Assembly: GCA_010206265.1 (NCBI GenBank)
Contig: VIQV01000018.1
Span: 1 to 64,000 of the forward strand
DNA from: Lachnospiraceae bacterium MD329
Lineage (GTDB): Bacteria > Bacillota > Clostridia > UBA1381
Direction of reading: 5' to 3'
Length of the DNA: 64,000 bases
Position 1 is the stretch's first letter; each line of letters opens with the position of its first letter. The translations under genes were made by a program, and so were the position numbers. Below the pieces are notes generated by a model. It ran no database searches, was not told where the DNA came from, and saw only the letters and a list, made by a program, of their open reading frames with translations. Of this stretch, positions 26,438 to 34,455 are shown in pieces.

Positions 26438-27337
26438 GTGAATGTGACTGATTTTGAAGAAAGATTGGTAAAGCACGGTAAAAATATGAAAAACCACATA
26501 TCTGCTCCTTTCGATATAGAAAGCGAGGAATTGACAATGACAAAAAAGCATAAAACTATAAAAGGAATATTATGTGTTGCGGCGGTTATAACAGCCCTGC
26601 TCGGAACAACTGTTTTTGCGGCATATCATCTTATGACCGCATCAGAAATTGCTGAAAAAGCTGATTATAATCAGCTGGCGGGGGTGTTGACGGAGAATGA
26701 TACGAGCTTTGATATAGCACCACAGCAATGCGGTGATTATACTGTAGAGCTGCTGGGGATAACGACAGGCAAAAATTTAAGTAATTTTACAGAAGATGTG
26801 AGTAATGACGACCGAACATATATTGTAGGAGCAATTTCAAGAACAGACGGAAAACCGCTTCCGGATTATGCAGGCTTGATGCTCACACCGCTGATATCGG
26901 GTTATAAGCCGTGGGATGTTAATATATTTACGTTGGGCGGCGGAAAAAGTGAATTTATATCGGATGATAATATGGTTGATTATTTTGTGTATGAGTGTGA
27001 CAGTCTGGAGATATTTGCCGATCATACTGTATATATTGCGGTGTATGGCGGAATATCACCTGATGGAGCAAGTGCAGGCTTTGCACCGAGCTCCGACATA
27101 TTTACAATGGACGGAGATGGCAGCATACGATTTGCTGACAGTTATAATGGTGACGGCGCAATATTTACTGTACCGTTTGATAAATCAAAGGCAGACCCGC
27201 AAAAAGCGTCAGAAGTTCTAAAGGGAATAGGTGAAAATTCGGAATCATTTAATAAGAATGTGAATGAGGAAATTGCCGAAGATGAAATGGCAAATAATGC
27301 TGATATTACGGAGCAGGTTGAAATGGTTGCTGAATAA
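26438..27337 (+). CDS. Probable anti-sigma factor, single-pass membrane protein
   Basis: A 299-residue protein with a cytoplasmic N-terminus of about 45 residues, one membrane segment (GILCVAAVITALLGTTVFAA, about 46-66) and an extracytoplasmic domain of about 230 residues with beta-rich sequence (YTVELLGITTGKNLSNFTED, DRTYIVGAISRTDGKPLPDY). The layout resembles RsiV or DUF4179-type anti-sigma proteins that hold ECF factors at the membrane. GTG 26438 follows GGAGATG in the end of the sigma gene, giving coupled translation. Family assignment relies on context and topology. Confidence 0.75.
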   Translation: MNVTDFEERLVKHGKNMKNHISAPFDIESEELTMTKKHKTIKGILCVAAVITALLGTTVFAAYHLMTASEIAEKADYNQLAGVLTENDTSFDIAPQQCGDYTVELLGITTGKNLSNFTEDVSNDDRTYIVGAISRTDGKPLPDYAGLMLTPLISGYKPWDVNIFTLGGGKSEFISDDNMVDYFVYECDSLEIFADHTVYIAVYGGISPDGASAGFAPSSDIFTMDGDGSIRFADSYNGDGAIFTVPFDKSKADPQKASEVLKGIGENSESFNKNVNEEIAEDEMANNADITEQVEMVAE

Positions 27338-27341
27338 ATAC

Positions 27342-27372
27342 AAAAGGACAGGTTTTACACCTGTCCTTTTAT
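27342..27372. terminator. Bidirectional terminator overlapping the end of the second HxlR gene
   Basis: AAAAGGACAGG (27342-27352) and CCTGTCCTTTT (27360-27370). The minus-strand HxlR gene stops at 27355, so its last codons lie inside the stem. Confidence 0.85.
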
Positions 27373-27708
27373 CATAGAACAATTCGGACAAATATTATTT
27401 GCTTTAAGATATGCGTTGCCCCAGTCGCACATATCAGATAAAATTGGTATAAAGCTTTTTCCTAAATCAGTAAGAGAGTATTCTACTTTGGGAGGTACAA
27501 CAGGATATACTTCTCTGTGAATAATTCCGTTTTCCTCCAGTTCCCGTAACTGTTTTGTAAGCATTCTGGGCGTGGCGGACGGAATCAGTTTTTGGAGCTG
27601 ATTAAATCTTAGAATTTTATCTGCCAAATGCCATAAAATAAGCGGTTTATATTTACCGCCTACAATTTCCAGTGTTGCCTCAACAGGGCAAATATATGTA
27701 CGGTTCAT
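27355..27708 (-). CDS. HxlR-family transcriptional regulator
   Basis: A 117-residue winged-helix regulator. ICPVEATLEIVGGKYKPLIL is the family signature with Cys7, RFNQLQKLIPSATPRMLTKQ the HTH and PPKVEYSLTDLG the wing. Two extra Cys at the end (NICPNCSM) could bind metal or sense oxidants. AGGAGG lies upstream of the ATG. It is divergent from copA and separated by two candidate operators, so it may regulate both itself and copA. Only about 40% like the first HxlR protein by eye. Confidence 0.92.
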   Translation of the reverse strand: MNRTYICPVEATLEIVGGKYKPLILWHLADKILRFNQLQKLIPSATPRMLTKQLRELEENGIIHREVYPVVPPKVEYSLTDLGKSFIPILSDMCDWGNAYLKANNICPNCSMIKGQV

Positions 27709-27723
27709 TGTTATACCTCCTTA

Positions 27724-27745
27724 ATACTATCAAAAATGATAGTAT
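27724..27745. promoter_or_regulatory. Perfect inverted repeat upstream of the second HxlR gene
   Basis: ATACTATCA (27724-27732), AAAA, TGATAGTAT (27737-27745). The 9-bp arms and their place just upstream of the HxlR ribosome binding site suggest an autoregulatory operator. Confidence 0.65.
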
Positions 27746-27754
27746 ATACCAAAT

Positions 27755-27792
27755 AAGTGCGTACTTGAAAAATAAGTATTTTATGATAAAAT
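27755..27792 (+). promoter_or_regulatory. copA promoter overlapping a shared HxlR-associated motif
   Basis: TTGAAA (27765-27770) and TAAAAT (27787-27792) are 16 bases apart and point toward copA. The 12-mer AAGTGCGTACTT (27755-27766) abuts and overlaps the -35. No CsoR- or CopY-type copper operator was seen. Confidence 0.55.
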
Positions 27793-27859
27793 AATAACAC
27801 ACTAAAAGAATAAATTCAAGAGTAAATAGGAATTATTTTAATTGAGGGGTGAACTTAGA

Positions 27860-30334
27860 ATGAAAGAAAAGTTTGATATAACGGGAATGACGTGCAGTGC
27901 TTGCAGTGCGCACGTTGAGAAAAGCGTTGGCTGTCTTGACGGAGTAAAGAACGTAAATGTAAATCTTTTGCGTAACAGTATGCAGGTAGATTTTGATGAG
28001 AATGCTATTGGAACCGACGAGATAATAAATGCGGTTGTTGCAGGCGGTTACGGCGCAAGCGTGCAGGGCAAAACAGAGGAAAAGAAGGAAAATCATACTG
28101 ATGGTGAGGCGGCAGGAATGAAACGCCGTCTGATAGTGTCAATAGCATTTCTTATACCGCTTATGTACATTTCTATGGGGCATATGTGGCATTTACCGTT
28201 CCTTAGTGTATTTGATTCGGCTGCAAATGCTCTTGCATTTGCATTTACCCAGTTATTGCTGACACTGCCTATAATATATGTCAACAGAAAGTATTTTATG
28301 AACGGATTTAAAACGCTGTTTCACGGTGCGCCTAATATGGATTCTCTTATTGCGATAGGTTCTGGCGCGGCGTTTGTATATGGAATTGCCGCTATATACT
28401 GTATAGGTTATGGATTGGGACATAATGACAGCGAGCTTGTACATTCGTATATGATGAATTTGTATTTTGAGTCGGCTGCAATGATTTTAACGCTTATAAC
28501 GCTTGGTAAATTTATGGAGGCGCGTGCGAAGGGTAAAACCTCACAGGCGATTGAAAAGCTTATTGACCTTTCTCCCAAAACGGCAACGGTAATTCGAAAC
28601 GGAGTTGAAGTGGTAGTAAATGCCGACGAAGTGCAGGTGGGTGAAATTGTTGTTGTAAAGGCAGGTCAGGCAATACCTCTTGACGGAATTATAACAGAGG
28701 GAAGCGGCGCAGTAGACGAATCGGCAATTACGGGTGAGAGCGTACCTGTTGAAAAAAATATAGGGGACAACGTAATCGGAGCAACGATAAATCAATCCGG
28801 ATATTTTAAATTTTGCGCCGAAAAAATAGGCTCAGACACAACTCTTTCAAAGATAATACAGCTTGTGGAGGAGGCAGCGTCATCAAAGGCGCCGATTGCA
28901 AAACTTGCGGATAAGGTAAGCGGGATATTTGTACCTGTTGTAATTTCAATTGCTGTGGTTACGTCTTTAGTGTGGCTTTTGCTTGGAAACGGAGTGTCGT
29001 TTGCATTGTCAATGGGAATATCTGTACTTGTAATATCGTGTCCGTGCGCTCTCGGGCTTGCGACTCCGACGGCGATAATGGTGGGTACAGGTAAGGGGGC
29101 GCAGTACGGAATACTTACAAAATCAGCGGAGGCATTGGAAACTGCTCACCATACAGATACGGTAGTGCTTGATAAAACAGGTACAATTACAGAGGGAAAA
29201 CCTTCTGTAACAGATGTATCTCCTGAGGGAATAACTGCAGATGAACTGCTTGCAACCGCCGCGTCAATAGAATATTTGTCAGAACATCCGCTGGCAAAAG
29301 CAATAGTTGAAAAAGCTGAGGGTATGGACTTGCAGGAGGTAACAGACTTTAAACAGACTGCGGGACAGGGCGTAAGCGGTAAAATCGACGGTAAGGAAGT
29401 GCTTGCAGGTAACTATAAAATGATGTGTGAAAACGGCATAGAGGCAACAGAGAATACACAATTTGCCAAAGAGGGTAAGACGGCGCTGTATTTTGCCTGC
29501 GGAGGTAAGCTGATTGGCGTAATTGCAGTAGCTGATACCATTAAGGAAACAAGCCGTAAAGCGATAGAAGATATGAGGGAAATGGGACTCGACGTCATTA
29601 TGCTTACAGGAGATAATGCGGTTACGGCAGAGGCGATTAAAAATAAGCTGTCTGTAACAAGAGCTATTGCGGAGGTACTTCCGTCTGATAAAGAGGAGGA
29701 AATACGTCTTCTGCAGGAGCAGGGTAAACGCGTTATGATGGTAGGCGACGGAATTAATGACGCGCCTGCGCTGACTCGCGCAGATGTCGGAGTTGCTATT
29801 GGAGCAGGAACGGATATTGCTATAGAGGCGGCGGATATAGTTCTTATGAAAAGTGACTTGCAGGATGTTGTGACTGCAGTGGAACTAAGCCGTGCTGTTA
29901 TAAAAAACATTAAGGAAAATCTTTTCTGGGCATTTTTCTATAATGTTTTGGGAATCCCTGTTGCAGCAGGTGTTCTTTATGGTATAGCAGGACTTAAATT
30001 AAATCCTATGATAGCGGCTCTTGCAATGAGTTTCAGTTCAGTATTCGTTGTATCAAATGCTTTAAGACTAAGATTTTTTAAAACAAAAAGAAATAGTGTA
30101 AATAATAAAAAGGAGGATATAAAAATGACAAAAACAATTAAAATCAAGGGTATGATGTGCGGTCACTGCACGGGAAGGGTATCAGACGCGCTTAACGCAA
30201 TTGACGGAGTGAAAGCTGAGGTTACGCTGGATAACGGAGGTCAGGCGGTTGTAACTCTCGGAAAGGATGTATCAGATGAAACTCTGACAAACACTATAAC
30301 CGACGCAGGTTATGAGGTTGTATCTGTAAATTAA
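27860..30334 (+). CDS. copA: Copper-exporting P1B-type ATPase fused to a C-terminal CopZ-like domain
   Basis: An 824-residue membrane ATPase. An N-terminal heavy-metal domain carries GMTCSACS (Cys12, Cys15). Membrane helices follow from about residue 88. The transport motif CPC is near 393, the phosphorylated Asp in DKTGT near 437, the nucleotide-domain HP in SEHPLAKA, and GDGINDAP near 628. After the last membrane helices, RLRFFKTK leads into about 12 linker residues and a second metal-binding domain with GMMCGHC (near 765) running to the end. Normally this would be a separate CopZ chaperone. ATG 27860 is chosen because AGGGGTG precedes it. The enzyme exports Cu(I) from the cytosol. Confidence 0.95.
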   Translation: MKEKFDITGMTCSACSAHVEKSVGCLDGVKNVNVNLLRNSMQVDFDENAIGTDEIINAVVAGGYGASVQGKTEEKKENHTDGEAAGMKRRLIVSIAFLIPLMYISMGHMWHLPFLSVFDSAANALAFAFTQLLLTLPIIYVNRKYFMNGFKTLFHGAPNMDSLIAIGSGAAFVYGIAAIYCIGYGLGHNDSELVHSYMMNLYFESAAMILTLITLGKFMEARAKGKTSQAIEKLIDLSPKTATVIRNGVEVVVNADEVQVGEIVVVKAGQAIPLDGIITEGSGAVDESAITGESVPVEKNIGDNVIGATINQSGYFKFCAEKIGSDTTLSKIIQLVEEAASSKAPIAKLADKVSGIFVPVVISIAVVTSLVWLLLGNGVSFALSMGISVLVISCPCALGLATPTAIMVGTGKGAQYGILTKSAEALETAHHTDTVVLDKTGTITEGKPSVTDVSPEGITADELLATAASIEYLSEHPLAKAIVEKAEGMDLQEVTDFKQTAGQGVSGKIDGKEVLAGNYKMMCENGIEATENTQFAKEGKTALYFACGGKLIGVIAVADTIKETSRKAIEDMREMGLDVIMLTGDNAVTAEAIKNKLSVTRAIAEVLPSDKEEEIRLLQEQGKRVMMVGDGINDAPALTRADVGVAIGAGTDIAIEAADIVLMKSDLQDVVTAVELSRAVIKNIKENLFWAFFYNVLGIPVAAGVLYGIAGLKLNPMIAALAMSFSSVFVVSNALRLRFFKTKRNSVNNKKEDIKMTKTIKIKGMMCGHCTGRVSDALNAIDGVKAEVTLDNGGQAVVTLGKDVSDETLTNTITDAGYEVVSVN
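30125..30334 (+). CDS. Possible stand-alone CopZ produced from an internal start in copA
   Basis: Inside the copA frame, AAAAAGGAGG (30107-30116) lies eight bases before ATG 30125, which opens a 69-residue complete HMA domain: MTKTIKIKGMMCGHCTGRV and onward. Spacing and strength match the true gene starts of this window. Translation from here would yield a free copper chaperone besides the fusion. It is in frame, so no frameshift is needed. Use of this start is inferred. Confidence 0.5.
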   Translation: MTKTIKIKGMMCGHCTGRVSDALNAIDGVKAEVTLDNGGQAVVTLGKDVSDETLTNTITDAGYEVVSVN

Positions 30335-30336
30335 AG

Positions 30337-30370
30337 AATTGGGGCTGACAAAAGTCAGCTCCAATTTTAT
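30337..30370 (+). terminator. Terminator after copA
   Basis: AATTGGGGCTGAC and GTCAGCTCCAATTTT around an AAAA loop. Confidence 0.88.
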
Positions 30371-30440
30371 GTTTTGAAATAAATTGTGATATATGATAAA
30401 AATGTAATTATTAAATTTTTATTAATTCCAAGATTTGAGT

Positions 30441-30469
30441 TTTACATAACGGAAAAAATGTGGTATACT
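30441..30469 (+). promoter_or_regulatory. Promoter of the phosphodiester glycosidase-SLH gene
   Basis: TTTACA (30441-30446), 17-base spacer, TATACT (30464-30469). Confidence 0.7.
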
Positions 30470-30518
30470 AATTGTATGTGTTTATGAAAAAGACTAAATA
30501 TATGTGAAAGGAGAAGAA

Positions 30519-32825
30519 ATGCGAAAAAAAATTTTTGGTTTTATTACCGCATTCTGTATATTGTCAGGTACAGCGGCAAGTGCAGACGTATTGGGGACAC
30601 AAAACGGTGGCTGGAGCACTTATATGGGGGCGGATACATACTTCCATAATGTCCAATTTACGTCTGACAGCGTAGGCAAGCAGAGTGAATATTATGTTGA
30701 ATATAAGCCGAACAGTGAGGCAGTGCCGATAGTTGTAAATGGTAAAAGTATCTGGGGTACGCGTAATATCAAACAGGCGGAGCAGTATATGGCGGAAAAC
30801 GGACTTCGTCCGCTTATCGGTATAAATGCGGATTATTTTTCTTTTAAAACAGGTATACCTATGGGATATACAATTATAGACGGTGAAATTGCGTCTAAGG
30901 AATATGGCGGACAGGACGCTGTAGGTTTTCGTGCTGACGGTACAGGGTTTATAAGATGGCTTGACGTTCAGACTACCGTTTCAAACGGAAATGAAACGGT
31001 GGAGGTAATGTATATCAATAAATGGTGTCAGGCTGGATTTGACCCTATTTATCTTCTTAACGACCGTTTTGGAAAAACGACGAAAACAGAATCTGAATGT
31101 ATTTTTGTTATGTGTACGCCAAAGCAGGGCAGACTGCATATAGGAGAAGAAATGACAGTAACTGTAGATGACGTTTTTACTTATAACGGTTCAATTGAGA
31201 TACCCGAAGGTAAGATGATTTTCGTTATGGATACAAGCGGTCAGGCGGAACTGTATAACTTTTTAAGCAGGTGCTATAAGGGGCAGGAACTTACGATAAG
31301 CAATGCTGCTGCAGGTGATGACGGAACGTGGGCAACTGCTGAAAATGCGGTAAGTTCAGTAGGAGGCAGACTTGTGTCAAACGGAACCGCAAACACTGAG
31401 TTTGAAGCAGGTGCGGCGCCGAGAACAGCAGTGGGAATAAAGGCTGACGGTAATATAATATTTTATACACTGGACGGCAGGCAGTCGGGGCATAGCTACG
31501 GCGCGCAGTTAAAGACACTTGCTCAGCGTATGGTTGAATTGGGGTGTGTAGACGCGATAAATCTTGACGGAGGCGGTTCAACCGCAATTTCGGCATTTTT
31601 TCCCGGAAGTGACGCGTCAATGGTAGTGAATTCACCCTCAGACGGATATTTAAGAAATGTTGCGAATTTTATATTTTTAAAGGATAATCGCGGTCAGACC
31701 AATATACCGTGGATTATTAATCTTAAAGACGCAGGAAATACGAATTATTTATCGGGTATGAGCACTCAGATTGAAATTGAGAGTGTGTATGATACGGGTA
31801 ATTATAAGATGAATGAGCCGTATAATATTAAATTCCGTGTGGATACCAATACAGATAGTCAGATTGACGAAAACGGAAACCTGACGCTGAGCGGTACGGG
31901 TGATGTAAATGTTGTGCTTTACAGCGACAACGGAGATATTATGTCGAGAATGTACGGTGTTTACGAATCGCCGGAGGAGATTAAGGTATATAATACGGCT
32001 GACTGGAAGGAAATAACGGAAATAAATACTGTAGCCAATGAAGAAATGCAGCTTAGTCTGTCAGCGGCGTCATACCTCAATAATACAGAGCTTATTTCTC
32101 AGGAGGGTATGTATGAGTGGTCGGTAGAAGGGAATATAGGAACAATTACTGACGGCGGTATTTTCACACTTGCGAATACTGCAAACGAAGACGGAAAAAT
32201 CAAAGTTACAACAGGCGGAGTGACGCGTGAAATACCTGTGCATATATCAGATTACCCTGCCGCGCCAAACCCGTTTGCCGACACAGAAGGACACTGGGCG
32301 CGTGATATAATAGCAGAAATGGCTGCAAGCGGTGTAATAAATGGTCAGGAGGAATCGGGTAAAATGGTATTTAAGCCCGATAACAATATGACGCGTGCAG
32401 AATTTGCGTCTATGATAGCAAATTATATGGAGCTTAATACTGACAGCTACGACAATGTAACACTTGATTTTAATGACTCAGACGAAATTCCGTTGTGGGC
32501 ACAGAAAGCGGTTAAAGCCGTGTATAGCGAAGGAATAATACTCGGACGTGTAAATGATGATAAGACAGTAGATTTTGCACCGTATGATAATATAACGCGT
32601 GCAGAGGCAATGACTATACTCGGAAGAATTGTTTCAGATGGAGAAACAGACGGCGAACTAATGTTTGCAGACAGCGCGGATATTGCGGACTGGGCAAAGG
32701 AAGGAATTAAAAAGCTGTATTCGCTTGGAGTGATAAACGGTTATGAGGATAACACTATTTTACCCAATAATAATATGAGGCGCGCTGAGGCGGCGACAAT
32801 GCTTTATAAAATAGAAAATAATTAA
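30519..32825 (+). CDS. Secreted phosphodiester glycosidase-family protein with three SLH domains
   Basis: A 768-residue protein. Residues 1 to about 23 are a signal peptide. Residues about 60-390 form the NAGPA/phosphodiester glycosidase domain, recognised by INADYFSFKTGIPMGYTI, APRTAVGIKADGNIIFYTLD and the diagnostic DAINLDGGGSTAI. Relatives remove N-acetylglucosamine or other sugars from phosphodiesters, for example in wall teichoic-acid-like polymers. A region of Ig-like sequence follows (about 410-580). Three SLH repeats close the protein: DTEGHWARDIIAEMAASG, SDEIPLWAQKAVKAVY and SADIADWAKEGIKKLY. It is thus an enzyme tethered to the cell wall. ATG 30519 follows AAAGGAG. Confidence 0.9.
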   Translation: MRKKIFGFITAFCILSGTAASADVLGTQNGGWSTYMGADTYFHNVQFTSDSVGKQSEYYVEYKPNSEAVPIVVNGKSIWGTRNIKQAEQYMAENGLRPLIGINADYFSFKTGIPMGYTIIDGEIASKEYGGQDAVGFRADGTGFIRWLDVQTTVSNGNETVEVMYINKWCQAGFDPIYLLNDRFGKTTKTESECIFVMCTPKQGRLHIGEEMTVTVDDVFTYNGSIEIPEGKMIFVMDTSGQAELYNFLSRCYKGQELTISNAAAGDDGTWATAENAVSSVGGRLVSNGTANTEFEAGAAPRTAVGIKADGNIIFYTLDGRQSGHSYGAQLKTLAQRMVELGCVDAINLDGGGSTAISAFFPGSDASMVVNSPSDGYLRNVANFIFLKDNRGQTNIPWIINLKDAGNTNYLSGMSTQIEIESVYDTGNYKMNEPYNIKFRVDTNTDSQIDENGNLTLSGTGDVNVVLYSDNGDIMSRMYGVYESPEEIKVYNTADWKEITEINTVANEEMQLSLSAASYLNNTELISQEGMYEWSVEGNIGTITDGGIFTLANTANEDGKIKVTTGGVTREIPVHISDYPAAPNPFADTEGHWARDIIAEMAASGVINGQEESGKMVFKPDNNMTRAEFASMIANYMELNTDSYDNVTLDFNDSDEIPLWAQKAVKAVYSEGIILGRVNDDKTVDFAPYDNITRAEAMTILGRIVSDGETDGELMFADSADIADWAKEGIKKLYSLGVINGYEDNTILPNNNMRRAEAATMLYKIENN

Positions 32826-32891
32826 AGTGAAAAAATGTTTTACGGGAACAGTAAATAGATTATTTATATAGTTATATTAAATTTGCACATA

Positions 32892-32925
32892 AAAGCTGAT
32901 AGAATAAAATCTATCGGCTTTTTCT
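32892..32925 (+). terminator. Terminator after the glycosidase-SLH gene
   Basis: AAAGCTGATAGA and TCTATCGGCTTTTT pair with one G-U. Confidence 0.85.
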
Positions 32926-32940
32926 TTATACAATGAAATA

Positions 32941-32960
32941 CCCCCCGTTATACGGGGGGA
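32941..32960 (-). terminator. GC-rich hairpin after the DUF6809-like gene
   Basis: CCCCCCGT (32941-32948) and ACGGGGGG (32952-32959). On the minus strand it follows the stop by 8 bases, with a modest TATTTCATT tail. Confidence 0.65.
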
Positions 32961-32967
32961 TATTTAT

Positions 32968-33237
32968 TTATCTTTCCCATTTCCAAGTATCAATTGCCGA
33001 TTCAAGAGCTATCCTGAAACCGAATTGAAAGCAATAGATATTCTTCCGTTCTGTTTTAATATCATAGCTTGACAGCAGCTTGTCAAGTAATAGCATATCT
33101 TTTTCTGAAAGTCTTTTCTTTAAAATCTCATAATATTGCTTAACCTGATTTTTTGCTCGTTTATAGCTTTTGTCCTTCTTCATACTATTTTCAGACGGCT
33201 GAATGGAATTTCTGTATATTTCAGTCATTACATTCAT
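32968..33237 (-). CDS. Small DUF6809-like protein
   Basis: An 89-residue mostly helical protein. The pattern MTEIYRNSIQPSE, a Lys-rich helix with KDKSYKRAKNQVKQYYEILK, and a C-terminal FQFGFRIALESA segment resembles DUF6809 proteins common in Clostridia, often near mobile elements or sporulation genes. The function is unknown. AAAGGAGG precedes the ATG. The striking point is upstream: a 195-base structured leader ends in a terminator only 35 bases before the start, with no room for a separate promoter, so expression seems to depend on read-through. Confidence 0.7.
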   Translation of the reverse strand: MNVMTEIYRNSIQPSENSMKKDKSYKRAKNQVKQYYEILKKRLSEKDMLLLDKLLSSYDIKTERKNIYCFQFGFRIALESAIDTWKWER

Positions 33238-33272
33238 AACGATTCCTCCTTTCTTGTATATTTTCGCGCATT

Positions 33273-33305
33273 AAAAAATGTGCCGCGGCATAAACCAATC
33301 GGCAC
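33273..33305 (-). terminator. Terminator closing the structured leader RNA
   Basis: On the minus strand GTGCCG (33305-33300) pairs with CGGCAC (33085 side at 33280-33285 read in reverse), followed by six T (33278-33273). Confidence 0.7.
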
Positions 33306-33462
33306 AATAAAAACGCCTGCTTTGGTAAATGCTGCGACACACCTATAACTAATTATCAATAACTGATTCTAAAAAGTAATGATAAACAAAGCATACAGCG
33401 TTTTTTTACAAAAGACTATACACTTTTCAGAATCATATTATCAAATAGATATAGGTTGTCGC
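33273..33462 (-). ncRNA. Structured pseudoknotted leader or small RNA upstream of the DUF6809-like gene
   Basis: From a strong promoter at 33469-33497 the minus-strand transcript would start near 33462. P1 pairs GCGACAACCTATA (33462-33450) with TATAGGTGTGTCGC (33347-33334), 13 bp with one bulged base. P2 pairs TGATTCTGAAAAG (33435-33423) with CTTTTTAGAATCA (33376-33364), 13 bp with one G-U. They are separated by an internal loop of about 14 and 16 bases. The apical loop contains AACGCTGTATGCTTTG (33402-33387), which can pair with CAAAGCAGGCGTT (33324-33312) outside P1, making an 11-bp pseudoknot or an alternative hairpin followed by TTTTT. A terminator ends the unit. It may be a riboswitch-like attenuator or an independent 6S-like RNA; I recognise no known class with confidence. 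Confidence 0.6.
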
Positions 33463-33468
33463 AAGTAA

Positions 33469-33497
33469 AGTATATCATAGTTTTTAGTAATTGTCTA
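33469..33497 (-). promoter_or_regulatory. Promoter of the structured leader RNA
   Basis: On the minus strand TAGACA (33497-33492), 17 bases, then TATACT (33474-33469) preceded by TGA (extended -10). Confidence 0.75.
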
Positions 33498-33513
33498 TAT
33501 TTTTCGGAAATAA

Positions 33514-34197
33514 TTATTCCTTTAATTCCGCGAACAGTTTTTCCAGACATTTTTTTTCAATACGGCTTACATAACTTCTGCTTATACCAAGTATATCGGC
33601 AATTTCCTTCTGAGTTTTCTTTTTCTGATTTCCCAGCCCGTACCGCCAGCATAGAATATTGATTTCATTTTTATTAAGAACCTTTTTCATTGCCATATAG
33701 AGCTTTTGCGCCTCAAGCTTTCCGAAAATAATATCAGACACTTCAGCTGTATCCGAGGTGAGAATGTCGGAAAAGGTCATATTGTTGCCTTCTCGGTCTG
33801 TACCGATACTGTCGTCGAGCGATACCTCGCTTTGCTGTTTTTTGGAAGAACGTAAAAACATAAGAACTTCGTTTTCGATGCAGCGAGAAATGTAAGTTGA
33901 GAGCTTGGAGTTTTTTGTTGGATTAAACGTGTTAATACCTTTTATAAGTCCGATTGTACCAATTGAAATTAAATCTTCAAGCGTTTTTTCGTCTGCGTAC
34001 TTTTTAGCGATATGCGCCACAAGCCGTAAATTATGTTCAATCAGTATATTCTTCGCGTCCTCGTCGCCGTCTGCATACAGCGCAAGGTATTTCTTCTCCT
34101 CCGCGCTTGAAAGCGGCTTGGGAAAGGTTGCGTTGCCGGAAACGTATCCTGCAAGTACAAGCACTGTTTGTATCCATTCAAAAAATATGCCGAACAT
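33514..34197 (-). CDS. sigK: Sporulation sigma factor SigK, uninterrupted
   Basis: A 227-residue late mother-cell sigma factor. The N-terminus MFGIFFEWIQTVLVLAGYVS is the membrane-associated pro-sequence removed by the SpoIVFB-type protease, and NATFPKPLSSAEE follows. Region 2 is NLRLVAHIAKKYADEKTLED and ISIGTIGLIKGINTFNP; region 4 ends with TQKEIADILGISRSYVSRIE. The start at 34197 (AAAGGAGG upstream) is preferred over an upstream ATG at 34254, as SigK proteins begin this way. No skin element interrupts it. It marks the organism as a likely spore former and fits with sipL. Confidence 0.95.
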   Translation of the reverse strand: MFGIFFEWIQTVLVLAGYVSGNATFPKPLSSAEEKKYLALYADGDEDAKNILIEHNLRLVAHIAKKYADEKTLEDLISIGTIGLIKGINTFNPTKNSKLSTYISRCIENEVLMFLRSSKKQQSEVSLDDSIGTDREGNNMTFSDILTSDTAEVSDIIFGKLEAQKLYMAMKKVLNKNEINILCWRYGLGNQKKKTQKEIADILGISRSYVSRIEKKCLEKLFAELKE

Positions 34198-34380
34198 AAA
34201 AAAACCTCCTTTAGATATAGTATGCTGAGGACAATTAGTAAGTTGCATAGCCAACTGTCCCTTTTTGATTCAGTTTACAAAACTGTATAAATATGGTTAT
34301 TAAAACACCAGAAAATGGGTAAAATCCTCGTATACGGCGTTTTGTATTATTATTGTAACAGAGACATAATATCGTTGATA

Positions 34381-34409
34381 TTGATTTGAAACGCAGAAAA
34401 TTATATAAT
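34381..34409 (+). promoter_or_regulatory. Promoter of the YARHG-protein gene
   Basis: TTGATT (34381-34386), 17-base spacer, TATAAT (34404-34409). The rest of the 258-base sigK to YARHG gap shows no gene. Confidence 0.6.
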
Positions 34410-34455
34410 GTTGAAGTGTAGGAAAGGCAAAGAATTAAATCGGAGGGTAGACTAT

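Noticed and set aside
27842-30334. CopA plus CopZ as a sequencing error that removed a stop codon
   Set aside because: The fusion is in frame without any indel signature, the linker is a plausible translated leader, and such fusions appear in related Clostridia. It is kept as real.
33136-33348. Plus-strand 70-codon ORF
   Set aside because: It overlaps the leader RNA and the DUF6809-like gene antisense, and has no ribosome binding site.
33334-33462. Naming the leader RNA as 6S RNA
   Set aside because: Two long helices with an open central loop fit, but the pseudoknot and the position as leader of a small gene do not. Left unnamed.
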